Assembly (NCBI RefSeq): GCF_037042905.1
Contig: NC_087249.1
Location: 10,102,001-10,166,000 of the forward strand
Direction: 5' to 3'
Source of the DNA: Lytechinus pictus
Lineage: Eukaryota; Echinodermata; Echinoidea; Temnopleuroida; Toxopneustidae
Length of the DNA stretch: 64,000 nt
Both the position numbers and the translations under genes were made by a program. Shown in pieces: positions 46,801 through 55,957 of this stretch (position 1 is the stretch's first letter; each line of letters opens with the position of its first letter). Under the pieces are notes generated by a model. That model had not been told where the DNA came from, searched no databases, and saw only the letters and a program-made list of their open reading frames with translations.

Positions 46801-48929
46801 TGTTAGATTCACCATAGGCCTAATACAGATGTTGACATTTATAGATCATATATTGCAACAAGTGGAATGCCTCTGGCTGTCTCACCTGCATCACGCGATT
46901 CAATATAGCAGCAGTGCTGATTTTGAAAACTACTATAACTCGCACAAGATGTTCAGTGATACTTGGTTACTCGTATTTCCACGTTTTATGAATTAGACCA
47001 ATACACTTATAGAGATATGATGGCAATTCAACAAATACCCCCAACGTGGCCAAAGTTCTTTGACCTTACATGACCTTTGACCTTGATCATGTGACCTGAA
47101 ACTCGCACAGGATGTTCAGTGATACTTGATTACTCTTATGTCCAAGTTTTATGAACTAGACCAACACACTTTCAAATTTATGGCTGTAATTCAACAAATA
47201 CCCCAATTTGGCCAAAGTTCATTGACCCTAAATGACCTTTGACCTTGATCATGTGACCTGAAACTTGCACAGGATGTTCAGTAATACTTGATTACTATTA
47301 TGTCCAAGTTTCATGAATCAGATCCATAAACTTTCAAAGTTATGATGGTAATTCAACAGATACCCCCAATTCGGCCAAAGTTCATTGACCCTAAATGACC
47401 TTTGACCTTGGTCATGTGTCGTGAAACTCATGCAGGATGTTCAGTGATACTTGATTAACCTTATGTATAAGTTTCATGAACTAGGTCCATATATTTTCTA
47501 ATTTATGATGACATTTCAAAAACTTAACCTTAGGTTAAGATTTTGATGTTGATTCCCCCAACATGGTCTAAGTTCATTGACCCTAAATGACCTTTGACCT
47601 TGGTCATGTGACATGAAACTCAGGCAGGATGTTCAGTAATACTTGATTAACCTTATGGCCAAGTTTCATCAACTAGGTCCATATACTTTCTAAGTTATGC
47701 TGTCATTTCAAAAACTTAACCTCAGGTTAAGATTTGGTGTTGACGCCGCCGCCGCCGCCGTCGCCGTCGCCGTCGGAAAAGCGGCGCCTATAGTCTCACT
47801 CTGCTATGCAGGTGAGACAAAAACCTTTCAATATTTTTCATCATCTTTCTCTAATGACACATGTCCATTACCTTTTTAACAGGAGTGGTTGTCTTTTCCT
47901 GGGATTTAAAAAAAAAAAAAAAAAAATCTGACATTTTACTAGTATCCCTGCCACATAAGTGTAGCCAATGGGTGATTTCAAGTCCTATGTTGGCATTGGT
48001 GTTGGTGTTGAAATTCGGATTGCTTCCCCTAGCTCCAAAACTTATTCAGATTTTGTCAAACTGATCCAGATCACATTATTGACTTCTCAACAACTAGTGA
48101 GTGACTTTTCGGGACCATCTTCATGTTATGTTTGGTGTTATAATCATGTTGAAATTGACCTAACACCAACACCAAAAGGTCAACACCAAACTTGAAATCA
48201 CCCAATGTGGGTCAGCAGACTGAAACTTTGGGTCTTATTACCTTTGTACAAAGTGGCATGCCACAATCTTCAATCTCATCGGTATCAGGGTCACTTTGTA
48301 TACCGGTGTGCTCTTCCGAGTGGTTGCGATTGCAGCTATTATGCCTTCAAAGATATAATCAGAAAGGAAAAAAAAACATCAAAACCCCACAAAACCAATT
48401 TACATTAAAATTGAGGGCAGAAAAAAAATTGCATCCCTACTTGTATCTCTCCCCTATGAATTTACAAGTTTAGTTAAAAAGAAAATGGGAAAGAGGGGGG
48501 GGGGGGACAAAAAAAAAGGAGAATGAAAAAAGAGATGATTAGGTCCTGAAACTCTATAATATCCCCAACTGACAAAAAATGATTATTTATAACACCTTTA
48601 TGTTATCTTGCACCCCTATTATAAAACTTTGTATGTAGGCCTGTTCAAAATACCTTACTATCTGAACAGTAATTTTACAACTATTTTTTTCTAAAACAAT
48701 TACTGTAACTGCTAACTCTTTTGTGATTCTTATATCCCATATAAATTCATGCCTACTGCATGAATTTATCAATAATAAGTCCTCCTGACTGAGATTCAGA
48801 AGTATTACATTAACTGTCTACATAACAAAATAATTATCAACAGAATCTGTACAGATTATTGGAGCATAGAAACAAGAAATGAAAATCTTACCTTCGAATC
48901 ATGTTCTTTCCAAACTGCAGAGCATTCAT
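36028..48929 (-). CDS. RGS9BP: RGS9BP (R9AP)/R7BP-like RGS membrane anchor, 7 exons, 281 aa
   Basis: The exons join in this order: 48892-48929, 48242-48344, 42789-42955, 40256-40386, 39405-39540, 37591-37738, 36028-36150. All introns are GT-AG and phases agree throughout (846 nt, 281 codons plus stop). Vertebrate R9AP (about 235 aa) and R7BP (about 257 aa) bind R7-class RGS proteins through their DEP domain region and hold them on membranes; R9AP does this for RGS9-1 in photoreceptors. Matching landmarks are LVKEFN..TARYHDLTLTLGGSSDS (from residue 48), the SEYERLWNMFSACLEVFEGHM helix (exon 4), RDILELRNLMSEM (exon 6), and a C-terminal helix (about 254-278) after RQRRK. The C-terminal anchor is R9AP-like rather than the palmitoylated tail of R7BP. 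The N-terminal 47 residues are not conserved and less certain. Confidence 0.9.
36300..36577 (-). mobile_element. tRNA-derived SINE, copy 3 (minus strand)
   Basis: Same family as 16262-16530, in intron 6 of the RGS9BP-like gene. Minus-strand A-box region CGTGGTCTAGTGG near 36564-36552 and B box GGTTCGATTCC near 36520-36510. The body and CCTTGAGCACCTAGCAAGG words match copy 1. The tail runs into AATTTATTTATTG. Confidence 0.85.
36866..37460. mobile_element. Decayed copy of the DR1-carrying repeat, split by a small element
   Basis: 36866-37264 and 37444-37460 match the ends and shortened interior of 20637-21426. The internal TGACCTTTGACCT words have decayed here (for example TGACATTTAAACTTG). 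A 179-bp element (37265-37443) interrupts the right end. Confidence 0.7.
37265..37443. mobile_element. 179-bp element with 8-bp target duplication TGCAAGCA
   Basis: TGCAAGCA is present at 37257-37264 and 37444-37451. The element has inner inverted words GGCGACAATTGCTCCG and CGGAGCAATTGTCG. The interior has CCCTAACC-like words (TATACCCTACCCTAAACC). It is related to the interrupted element at 33346. Confidence 0.75.
37591..37738 (-). CDS. RGS9BP: RGS9BP-like exon 6
   Basis: Residues 193-241. DILELRNLMSEMHRRVDIKP then WTIQPPSDYK aligns with vertebrate R9AP (DLRELEREVLQVGEMI..., PRWTVQ), followed by a Ser/Thr-rich linker to the anchor. Donor GTAAGT, acceptor CCCCCAG. Confidence 0.93.
37808..37955. 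repeat. ATT/ATC microsatellite
   Basis: Tandem ATT and ATC triplets and TTATCA hexamers. Open frames of poly-isoleucine or poly-methionine across it are artefacts. It starts about 70 bp beyond the acceptor side of exon 6, in intron 5. Confidence 0.95.
38194..38814. mobile_element. 621-bp inverted-repeat element with GC-rich core and octamer motifs
   Basis: CGCTAGAGGGTATTCATTTG at 38194 begins an inverted repeat of about 73 bp, mirrored at 38742-38814. The core (about 38400-38700) is unusually GC- and CpG-rich for the window and contains three ATGCAAAT words at 38494, 38515 and 38541. A 14-bp direct repeat ATAACTTATGTCAT lies at 38143-38156 and 38815-38828; the left copy is 37 bp away from the terminal repeat, so it is not a simple target duplication. 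Intron 5. Confidence 0.85.
38965..39310. repeat. Repeat fragment followed by a 150-bp hairpin
   Basis: 38975-39120 resembles MITE family A in its TCATCAAAATCAGATAAC core. 39155-39300 forms an inverted repeat (AATATTGACTGGC and GCCAGTCAATATT, with ATATATTGCCC and GGGCAATATAT inside). Intron 5, about 100 bp from exon 5. Confidence 0.6.
39405..39540 (-). CDS. RGS9BP: RGS9BP-like exon 5
   Basis: Residues 148-191. NKVLINTGVMEPLGVDNIPV then an acidic stretch ending REDTRLLE. Weakly conserved linker between the two helical regions, fixed by phase and by the start of exon 6. Donor GTAATG, acceptor CACCAG. Confidence 0.85.
39512..39990. repeat. Partial tandem copies of the exon 5 acceptor region
   Basis: The acceptor and first codons of exon 5 (39512-39557) recur as 39689-39734, retaining the ACACCAGTGTTAATCAA and CTGGTGTAAG words, and more weakly near 39853-39880 and 39953-39990. 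All lie in intron 4. Confidence 0.75.
40256..40386 (-). CDS. RGS9BP: RGS9BP-like exon 4
   Basis: Residues 104-146. The best-conserved exon: SEYERLWNMFSACLEVFEGH and MRKSLELVKSFPIHA align residue for residue with [35 protein letters not shown] of vertebrate R9AP. Donor GTGGGC, acceptor TTCTAG. Confidence 0.95.
40960..41400. repeat. Three tandem units of about 140-157 bp
   Basis: Each unit carries GTTACCATGGCAACGATGTC-like, TAATGGACCTTCATGCCACA and GATGATCGGAGAAGAAATGC words; the last recurs near 41048, 41188 and 41344. Overlapping open frames are shadows of the repeat. Intron 3. Confidence 0.85.
41535..41752 (-). mobile_element. tRNA-derived SINE, copy 4 (minus strand)
   Basis: More diverged member of the same SINE family: GGTTCAAATCCCAGCC as B box on the minus strand (near 41695-41680) and TGGCCCAGTGGAATAG in the A-box region. 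It shares the CAGCTGGGTTGAGTGC body. Intron 3. Confidence 0.75.
42340..42765. repeat. Degenerate 15-bp minisatellite in inverted arrangement
   Basis: From 42535 rightward the sequence is a degenerate array of TTAGACGAAATGGTG-type 15-mers. From 42340 to 42515 the same words appear in reverse complement (CCATTTGGTCTACCAT). It ends 24 bp before the donor of exon 3. Confidence 0.8.
42789..42955 (-). CDS. RGS9BP: RGS9BP-like exon 3
   Basis: Residues 48-102. LVKEFNIETARYHDLTLTLG then GSSDSEYLRDELKRTRKNAF corresponds to LLDGLNKTTACYHHLVLTVG and GSADSQNLRQELQKTRQKAQ in R9AP. It starts exactly where vertebrate R7BP exon 2 starts (LVQEFN). Donor GTAAGT, acceptor TTCTAG. Confidence 0.95.
43448..44893. 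mobile_element. TA-flanked transposon with GGGGAGACCGGGGTTAGTTGG ends, copy 2
   Basis: Same ends and TA flanks (43446-43447 and 44894-44895) as 33436-34744, same orientation, high identity. It retains an internal block of about 150 bp (43885-44035) missing from copy 1. Non-coding. Confidence 0.92.
45050..45910 (+). repeat. Polypurine tract (GAAA/GGAA), about 860 bp
   Basis: The plus strand is almost wholly A and G (GAAAGAAAGG, GGAAGGAA). One short non-purine insert at about 45448-45500 contains TTGGTAGAGCAG and AACCCTGCTGTAATAAA, possibly a SINE fragment. Long serine/phenylalanine-rich frames on the minus strand are artefacts of the tract. Confidence 0.92.
46857..47822. mobile_element. DR1-carrying repeat, copy 2
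   Basis: Long copy of the 20637-21426 family in the same orientation, with one more internal unit. TGACCTTTGACCT occurs at 47071, 47233, 47396 and 47588. The right end has an expanded GCCGCCGCCGCCGTCGCCGTCG run. Intron 2. Confidence 0.88.
47968..48206. mobile_element. 239-bp MITE beside exon 2
   Basis: ATGGGTGATTTCAAGT at the left and ACTTGAAATCACCCAAT at the right are inverted ends. The interior has repeated TTGGTGTTGG/CCAACACCAA words. It ends 35 bp past the donor of RGS9BP-like exon 2. Confidence 0.75.
48242..48344 (-). CDS. RGS9BP: RGS9BP-like exon 2
   Basis: Residues 14-47, HNSCNRNHSEEHTG then an acidic SDPDTDEIEDC stretch ending CTK directly before LVKEFN. The acceptor has a long T tract before TTTGAAG; donor GTAATA. 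Phase 0 into exon 3, and the EDC...K end parallels the DDCKM that precedes LVQEFN in R7BP. Sequence conservation is otherwise low. Confidence 0.7.
48892..48929 (-). CDS. RGS9BP: RGS9BP-like exon 1 coding part (tentative start)
   Basis: ATG at 48929 opens MNALQFGKNMIR with two bases of the next codon, followed by GTAAGA. This phase fits exon 2, and an in-frame stop lies 36 nt upstream. A different frame of the same block (about 49078-48892) is open for 62 codons after a TTTTCAG, but its phase would put a stop at the start of exon 2, so it is read here as 5' UTR. Confidence 0.55.
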
Positions 48930-49130
48930 GCCAATGGAATGGATATGATAGTTGACAACCTATTTGATTCTCTTCTTCAAGTGTTGCCTTTTCTCTACTG
49001 AACCCAAGATAAATATCAACTGGCAAGCCTTGAATTATCCTTGAATCTTGCACAAGCTTGATGGTGGAATATAACTGAAAATGATAATTACAAAACAATA
49101 AAGTGATGTCCAACATATATAAATGGTAAG

Positions 49131-49370
49131 TTTAAGAGCACGACTCCACACTAACTTTTTTTCTTGGTGGCCCGATCGGTTCACCAAAATCATTGATTAG
49201 TGGCTTGCAAAGCAAATCTAGTGGCCCAAACACAATAGAAAACATTACAATTTATCAAAACTTTGGTAGCCCAACAGGGCCACCAAGTGTTGGTATTTAC
49301 AGAATTTTGGTGGCCCGACTCTCATTTTTTGTTGCCCCGGGCCACTGCTAATGTCGAGCCCTGTTAAAGA
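49131..49370. mobile_element. Small transposon-like repeat with GGCCCG words
   Basis: The right end contains TAATGTCGAGCCCTGTTAAA and the left end TTTAAGAGCACGACTCCACA, imperfectly inverted. Repeated GGTGGCCCGA words lie inside. No coding capacity. Confidence 0.5.
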
Positions 49371-49386
49371 GTGTTGTATGACCTGG

Positions 49387-49526
49387 GGCCCCATTGCATA
49401 AAAGTTACTATTATGGGAACTTTGCCATCCAATAACTACCATGGTAATGCTGATCAACAGCCAATCAAAATCAAGGATTCCAAACAAGTTACCATTTATA
49501 AGGTAACTCTTGTGCAACGGGGCCGT
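49387..49526. mobile_element. Short MITE, GTAACTTTGCCAT family, clear copy
   Basis: Left GGGGCCCCATTGCATAAAAG and right CTTGTGCAACGGGGCC are inverted ends; TACCATGGTAATGCTGATC and TTGATTTTGATTGGCTG words are shared with 11128-11262. Confidence 0.75.
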
Positions 49527-49679
49527 GATCATGGACAATGAATTCCAATCAGTTCACACTCACAGGCAACTTCAAATAATTTCAATTTATCGACTAAGAC
49601 TTGGGGAATGAATGTCTAAACCCAGGTCAGGAATGATCATGAAGGGGCAATTAACTAATGCCAAAGTCTGAAGAGTATA

Positions 49680-50310
49680 GTGAGACCACTACATATCGAC
49701 CACCTCTTTTGAAACCGACCACCTTGCGCGCATTAAAGTTATTGCGTATTACAAATGATACGTGCGGGAGAGTAGGCGCAGAGTCCATCGGAACGGTAAG
49801 AATCTATTTTACGACAAAAAATGTAAAAATTTAGTAGAATTCATCAAAATTGTATTGACCAGACCCGAACCCCGCCGAAAAACAGTTGTTCATACCAAAA
49901 AATCCGATAGGAAACGGCTTTAGAACAAATATCCGTCGTCAATTGTCGAATCATGTGCCGGAGCTCGCAGTGGAAGTAGTGAGACGATCATTTAGCGTGT
50001 TGACATCATAGAACTGATTTGGAAGAGTCAAAATATTTCGCCAACGCGACAAGAATCAGCCGTAAACTTAGTGTATCGCGGGTGGTCGGTTTCAAAAGAA
50101 GGGTGCAAGTGAGCAAATGTAAAATCGTCGCATTCGTTGTTCGCCGATATATACGCGAATAGAATCGGAGTCGTCGATCGAAATGTGGGAATCTGATCTG
50201 CTAAATTTTCTGCACAAATTAGACAAAATCTAGGTAAAAGTGATAAATATTTTCGCAGATACGATGCTTAGAAAATTAGGTGGTCCATAAGGGGTACACA
50301 ATGTAGTTCC
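49680..50310. repeat. Repeat with inverted GACCACC words
   Basis: CTCTTTTGAAACCGACCACC at 49707-49726 is inverted at 50083-50103 (GGTGGTCGGTTTCAAAAGA). A further GACCACC lies at the left edge and GGTGGTCC near 50280. CpG-rich interior without a frame. Probably a non-autonomous DNA transposon. Confidence 0.55.
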
Positions 50311-50849
50311 ACACATAAATGAACAAGAAATTGGGCCACACATTGAGCTCTAGATCTAGAGGCTGAAATGAGTTTGTTCAGAGAATTTTTTTCAATTTTT
50401 TTTTAAAGAGAATATTTTAAACATGCATCTCCTACAATATTATAGGGAATGATGTTCCAATAGTAGACAAAGGGAGGGTTCACAAAAATTCTGACTGAAG
50501 TGAGCACAAAACTGTTAAATCTAAATGCCTGAAATGTGAAAAAGCTTCTGCCAGGTCACTTTGCTTCCTCGCTTTATTATGTTCCATCACTCGACAACAG
50601 TTTGAACACCCACCCCTCCACACACACACACACTAAAAAGTCCGAACAGTAACAACACTACAGTTAGACCTAAGTTAACACTAGATCCGAGTCAGGATCT
50701 AAAGTGAGATCTATTTGTCACGTAGCTTTCAAGTAAGAATTGAAGGTGTGCCTTACTAATGTCATGACCTTCTAAAACTGAGAGTGGGCCTGGCTTCACT
50801 CCTTCAGTTTCACTCAACTTTACTGAGAAGCATGAATTAAGGTAGTCAT

Positions 50850-51063
50850 GCAGGAATAACCGTCATTTCTGGGGATTTATTCAACAATTTCTGACATTTA
50901 ACTATGTATTGGTGAGTGGAGCCAACGCAGTTCAGCGGAACAACCAAATACAGAGACTGAGAGTCTGAAGCTTTTGGCAAAACTTGGTCTAGAATTAAAG
51001 GGGAATGAAACCTTTGGAACACGTAGGCTTGTGTCGAAACAGAAAAATCAAAGAACAAAAACA
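50850..51063. repeat. Host repeat (empty site) followed by a MITE B fragment
   Basis: 50850-50990 matches 63050-63084 plus 63678-63770 (CAGGAATAACC, TTCTGGGGATTTATT, GTTCAGCGGAACAACC). Starting with TTAA at 50995, a truncated MITE B end (AGGGGAATGAAACCTTTGG) follows to about 51063. Confidence 0.8.
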
Positions 51064-52589
51064 AAGGGGCAATTCCATAGGTTGGTGGACATGAGCTTAA
51101 TAATTCAAATTCAATATTTTCTTGAATTTTTAAATACTTTAAGTCCTTCATACATGATAGTTTCAGGAACAAAAAATAAAAAGTTTATTTTCATTTGTAT
51201 ACTTTGGAAAAAAATGGTCAAAAAATGTGTCTTCCATTCTGTACCAAAATACAAGAAAAATAGTGAAAAATGAAATATGCCTTATTACCATTTTGCTATT
51301 GCAACATCAAACCACTTTATATATTTCTGAAGTTTAGAAGAGTCAAATTACTTAAAATACACAACAGCTTTTCAAGTAAATTTGTAGTACTCATTCAAAA
51401 ATAAATATTGCAGCCTGCTCAGGTAATGTAACGTGAGTAACCAAAAAACTGACTTTGTTTTCTGAGAGAAAAATTCTTCACAGTTAATTGTTGGGATTTT
51501 TAATTCTCTTCCTTCAAACAATCTTTGACATGGTGATGACTATCAAAATCATTAAAAAATACAAATTTTTATAAAAATGATGAAAAAAAATGTAACGTGA
51601 GTAACTTTTTAACATGAGTAACCAACATGTATCGCAACCATTACAAATTATGAAGTTAGGTAACATTTTCTGTGGAATGTCAAGTTTTAAGTCTCATGGT
51701 GAGAAGTTATTTTTGATAAATTAAAAGCAAAATGAGGGTACACCTCTTTGATGTGACTCTTTTTTCATCAAAATATCAGTGGTCATACAATCACACACAA
51801 AATTAAATACTTGTAGAAGTATTCACAATGCGAGAGTGCATTAGTAAGACTCAAAGTTTCGATTAACCAAACTTTAAGGAGTGTTCGAACAATACATTGA
51901 ATGCCCTTACATGTAACCCTATCTAGGCCGGGGTATTTTGGGTGATCATATGGCCGGGGAGGGGGGGGCCTCCCAGGCCCCCCCTTGAGATCTCGGCCAT
52001 TGGCGCGCTATCGCGCCGAAAATTGGCATACAGGTTGTCTTGGACATAATCTACAAAACTATACAGTAATTTATTTCATGCAAATTGGTATTAAGCAATT
52101 ATGCTGATTTATGCATAATTAGTAAGCAAAATCATACTTTTCCCTCTTACTTCCTAAATAAAGCTCAAATTGTTCCAAATTTTGGTATAAAAACTCTTTT
52201 TGGTGTTCCTAGCAAGTGTACTTGAAAAAAGAAATTGCGATATCAGATCAATTTCTTATTTATTTTATTGTTTTTTGCATATCTTATGTATTTCCTTGTT
52301 TTTTTGACCTTTTGTTTTTCATTGTTTTTCAATTAAATTTGTTGGGGACACTTTTGAGATCATAAATGGCATATTAAAAATAAATGCATTTAGACCAGCA
52401 AAACTAAAAATAATCATACATTTATGATTTTTTAGTTGAAAACAGAATTTGCATTGACTTTGAAGAACCTGCTCTTTTTCTAATCCTGATGTGATGGTGT
52501 GATTGGTTGATCAGTTTCTAGCTTTTTTTTCATTTACCAGTGTTGATGTACATGTATGGCACGCTCATAGGGAAACAATTAAATATATG

Positions 52590-53040
52590 TTTCACTTGAA
52601 AAAAATATGTTTCTCTTCCACTAAACCATTTCACTCAAAGAAATTTATATTTCACTTATCAAAAAAATATGTTTCACTTTAAGAAAAAAATATATATTTC
52701 ACTTTTCAAAAAAATATATTTCACTTTTCAAAAAAAATATATTTCACTTTTCAAAAAAATATATTTCACTTTTCAAAAAAATATATTTCACTTTTCAAAA
52801 AAAAATTATTTCACTTTTCAAAAAAATATATTTCACTTTTCAAAAAATAATATATTTCACTTTTCAAAAAAATATATTTCACTTTTCAAAAAATATATAT
52901 TTCACTTTTCAAAAAATATATTTCACTTTTCAAAAAAAATATATTTCACTTTTCAAAAAAATATATTTCACTTTTCAAAAAAAATATATTTCACTTTTGA
53001 AAAAAATATATTTCACTTTTCAACAATTTTTTTTTAATTT
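52590..53040. repeat. 22-bp satellite, left fold-back arm
   Basis: About 20 copies of TTTCACTTTTCAAAAAAATATA with A-run length changes, mirrored at 58915-59340. The phenylalanine/lysine-rich open frames here are artefacts. Confidence 0.93.
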
Positions 53041-53104
53041 TGAGAGAAAACAAATCCTTTCACTTTTGTTGGATAACACATGCGGCTGCCGTATTCGACC
53101 GTAC

Positions 53105-53717
53105 GTAGAATTCATCTATCTACCTACATGATATATCTATCTATCTATCTATCACTCTGCCTAATATATATCTATCTGTTTAAATATGTCTATCTATCCA
53201 TCTATCTGTCTGTCTGTTTATCTATCTATCTCTCAAACTATTTATTTTTCTATCTATCTGTCTAATAATTATCTGATTAAATATGTCTGTCTATCTATCT
53301 ACGAATCTATCTATCTGTCTGTCTGTCTCTTTATCTATATATCTATCTAATATTTTTTAATATGTCTGTATATCTGTTTATTTATCAATCAATCAATCTA
53401 TCTATCTATCTATCTTATGATTTATCTGTCTTTTTATCTATCTGCCTATTTATCTTTATCTATCTATATTATGTCTATCTGTTCAAAATATGTATGTCTA
53501 TCTGTATGTCTACCTTTCATCTTTCAATCTAATATCTATTGATCTGTTCAAATAATCATGTCTGTTTATTTGACTGTTTATCTATTTAATATATATCTAT
53601 TAAATATGTTTAATATGTTATTCTATCTGTCTATCTATCAATAAATATATCGATCTATTTTCTCTCTATCTATACATCTATTTATCTATCTGTGTATGTA
53701 CCTATGTATCTATCTGT
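53105..53717. repeat. TATC microsatellite, left arm, outer block
   Basis: Interrupted TATC/TGTC tetranucleotides; mirrored as GATA/GACA at about 58190-58815. Confidence 0.93.
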
Positions 53718-55594
53718 CTCTGAATCAGGGGCGGAAATCTCTCCCAAAAGGTAGGGGGGACACAGGGGCGGATCCAGCCTTCGCCAATAGGGGGGGGGGC
53801 GGAAATTTGTTTCAGCCATATTTTCCCCGATCGGCAGCTCGAAGAAGATTTTTGTTTGTTTCTTTGAAGGGGCAGTCCTCCTTAGTCACTTCTTAGCTTT
53901 ATTCTTATAAATTAATATATAGTATCATAATCCTTATTTATATGATGCGAGCGCGAAGCGCGAGCTAATTTTTTGGAAATTTTATGTATTTTTTCCTTAA
54001 ATTTGAACATTCTGGGCAATGTTTGTTATCCTGAAAAAGATGTGTATGCAACTTAATAATTACTACAAGCGCAAAGCGCGAGCAGAAATAAACTGATGGA
54101 AAAGATACCTGTTAAAGTAGCATTTAACAATCAAATAATGCGAGCGAAGCGCGAGCTAATTTTTTTGTGACATTTTCACCTAAAGAATTGAAACTCAAGC
54201 AGAATAGGTATATAAGTAAACAATTGATGCGAGCGCGAGCGTAAAATTTCGAGATTTAGTCCTATAATATTTACTGAACGAGACACTCTACTCATGTTTT
54301 GTAAATCATGAAAAGGATGAGTATTAATAATGCGAGCGCAAAGCGCGAGCAGAAAATTTTTATATACGTTTTGAACTGGTACCTGTTGAAAAGGTAACTG
54401 TTAAGGACTGCTTGCACTTAGCCATGAAGGCGTTACATATTTCAACAATCAAAAAATGCGAGCACGAAGCGCAAGCTGAAAATTTTTGAACTTTCTAAAG
54501 AAAGAATGGAAAATTTTAATCAGTTTTTGTAATCGTGAAAAGGATATAGCTATATAATTTAATAATTGAAGCGAGCTCGAAGCGCGAGCAGAAAAAAAAC
54601 GAGATTTAGACCTAAAAATGGGCCACTCTGTTCATGATGTACAAAAGGATGAGTAATATTGGGTCTTCCCACATTAATAATGCGAGCACAAAGCGCGAGC
54701 AGAAATATTTTGATATTGTGATCTGAAACTGGATAATGATTTAAATAGAGAACAAGTTGAGTATCTGAATAAACATGCGCGCGCGTGTTTCATAAATTAT
54801 TTAGACCTAGAATCTAAACATTCTATAAACATGTACATCTTTAATCATGTAAATCATAAAACTTTGATACTCCGATCTGAAAAAAGAGTCAATTTCAGCT
54901 TTATATTTCAAACACTTTGTAGAAAAATTGTAAGGCAAGCAGCAAATGTTAATATTCAGACCATAAAACTGACATTTTTACAGAGCACTTTTTAAAAATC
55001 AATTTGTAAATCACACAAAATAATGAAAGTTCGATTTCAAAGGTGAAATATGTTTTGTATATTGACTTCCAAACTTGACATTCGAGCTCCATATTGAACA
55101 AGATATGTAAATCACCTAACAGGCAATGCGAGCGCGAAGCGAGAGCTAAAATGTTATATATAGTGGCACGAAAGATTCTTTTTATTTTCCAAGTCTTCCC
55201 CTCATCTTGTTTTATGCACTCGTCGTCCTCTTCATTTTCTCCTCTCTTTTCCCTCTTTTATTCCTTCTTTCTTTCCGTTTTTTTTTTCTTTTTTTTTGCT
55301 CCGCCAAGAGGGGGAGGGGGGGCGGGCCCCTCGGCCCCCTGGTCTTCCTACGGGGACAAGGGGCGGGAACATTTGACAAGCAAAAAAAAAGGTTATCCCA
55401 AAAGTAAGGTCATCTTGTCCCAACTCGTCCCCAAATACATGTTTTATTTCGATTTAGAATGATGTATTTCTTACCATCATAAAAGACCAAAAATAGTAGG
55501 GGGATCGACATTTGATATTGTGTCCCCCCTACTATTTTGAGTAGGGGGGACACGTCCCCCTGTCCCCCCTGGGATTTCCGCCCATGCTCTGAAT
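53718..55594. mobile_element. hAT element inserted in the left arm, 8-bp target duplication
   Basis: CTCTGAAT lies at 53718-53725 and 55587-55594. The element (53726-55586, 1861 bp) starts CAGGGGCGGAAATC and ends GATTTCCGCCCATG, imperfect hAT-type inverted ends. A second CAGGGGCGGATCCAGCC end at about 53762 shows that a relative of the 60300-62036 element is nested inside. 53940-55150 carries a spaced mirror-repeat array. The right arm of the fold-back has the intact empty site at 58175-58182. Confidence 0.92.
53940..55150. repeat. Spaced mirror-repeat array (GCGAGCGCGAAGCGCGAGC)
   Basis: Copies or variants of GCGAGCGCGAAGCGCGAGC lie near 53947, 54067, 54139, 54229, 54332, 54458, 54571, 54682 and 55129, separated by roughly 70-130 bp of AT-rich sequence, with one larger gap. 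The word reads the same in both directions along one strand. It is not CRISPR: spacers are uneven and the context is an animal transposon. Confidence 0.85.
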
Positions 55595-55689
55595 CTATGT
55601 TTAGATCAAATATATCATAATCACCGTTATCATCATAATCATATTTGCCATCAATCATTATCAGCATCATCCTCCTCATCATCGTATAT

Positions 55690-55957
55690 TTTTTCGTCAA
55701 TCAATATCTATCTAATGTCTGTCTATCTATCTAATACCTATTTATCTGTTATATATATATATATCTATCTATTAATATATATCTATCTTCTATTAATCTA
55801 TCCACCTATCATTTATCCCTCCATCCATCCATCTATTTATCTATCTTTCTTATATGTATCTGTTTAAATATGTATGTCTATCTGTCTGTCTATTTATCTT
55901 TCATACTTATATCCACTCATTTGTTTAAATAATTATGTCTGTTTATCTATTTATCTA
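55690..55957. repeat. TATC microsatellite, left arm, inner block
   Basis: Continues the microsatellite split by the hAT insertion; mirrored at about 57800-58070. Confidence 0.9.

Noticed and set aside
48892..49078. 62-codon frame beginning LYSTIKLVQDS as the first exon of another protein
   Set aside because: Joining it to the next exon in phase gives an immediate stop; the alternative frame starting at 48929 fits the RGS9BP-like exons instead. Kept only as probable 5' UTR.
50380..50600. Minus-strand frames slightly reminiscent of a LINE ORF2 end (YYWNIIPYNIV)
   Set aside because: Too short and interrupted, with no other landmark or tail; it could be chance.
52669..53037. 122-codon Phe/Lys/Ile-rich frame and its counterpart at 58924-59133
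   Set aside because: A translation of the fold-back arm satellite; the two are inverted copies of the same repeat.
53940..55150. Regularly spaced palindromic words suggesting a CRISPR array
   Set aside because: Animal genome, uneven spacers, variable words, no cas genes, and the array lies inside a hAT element with defined ends.
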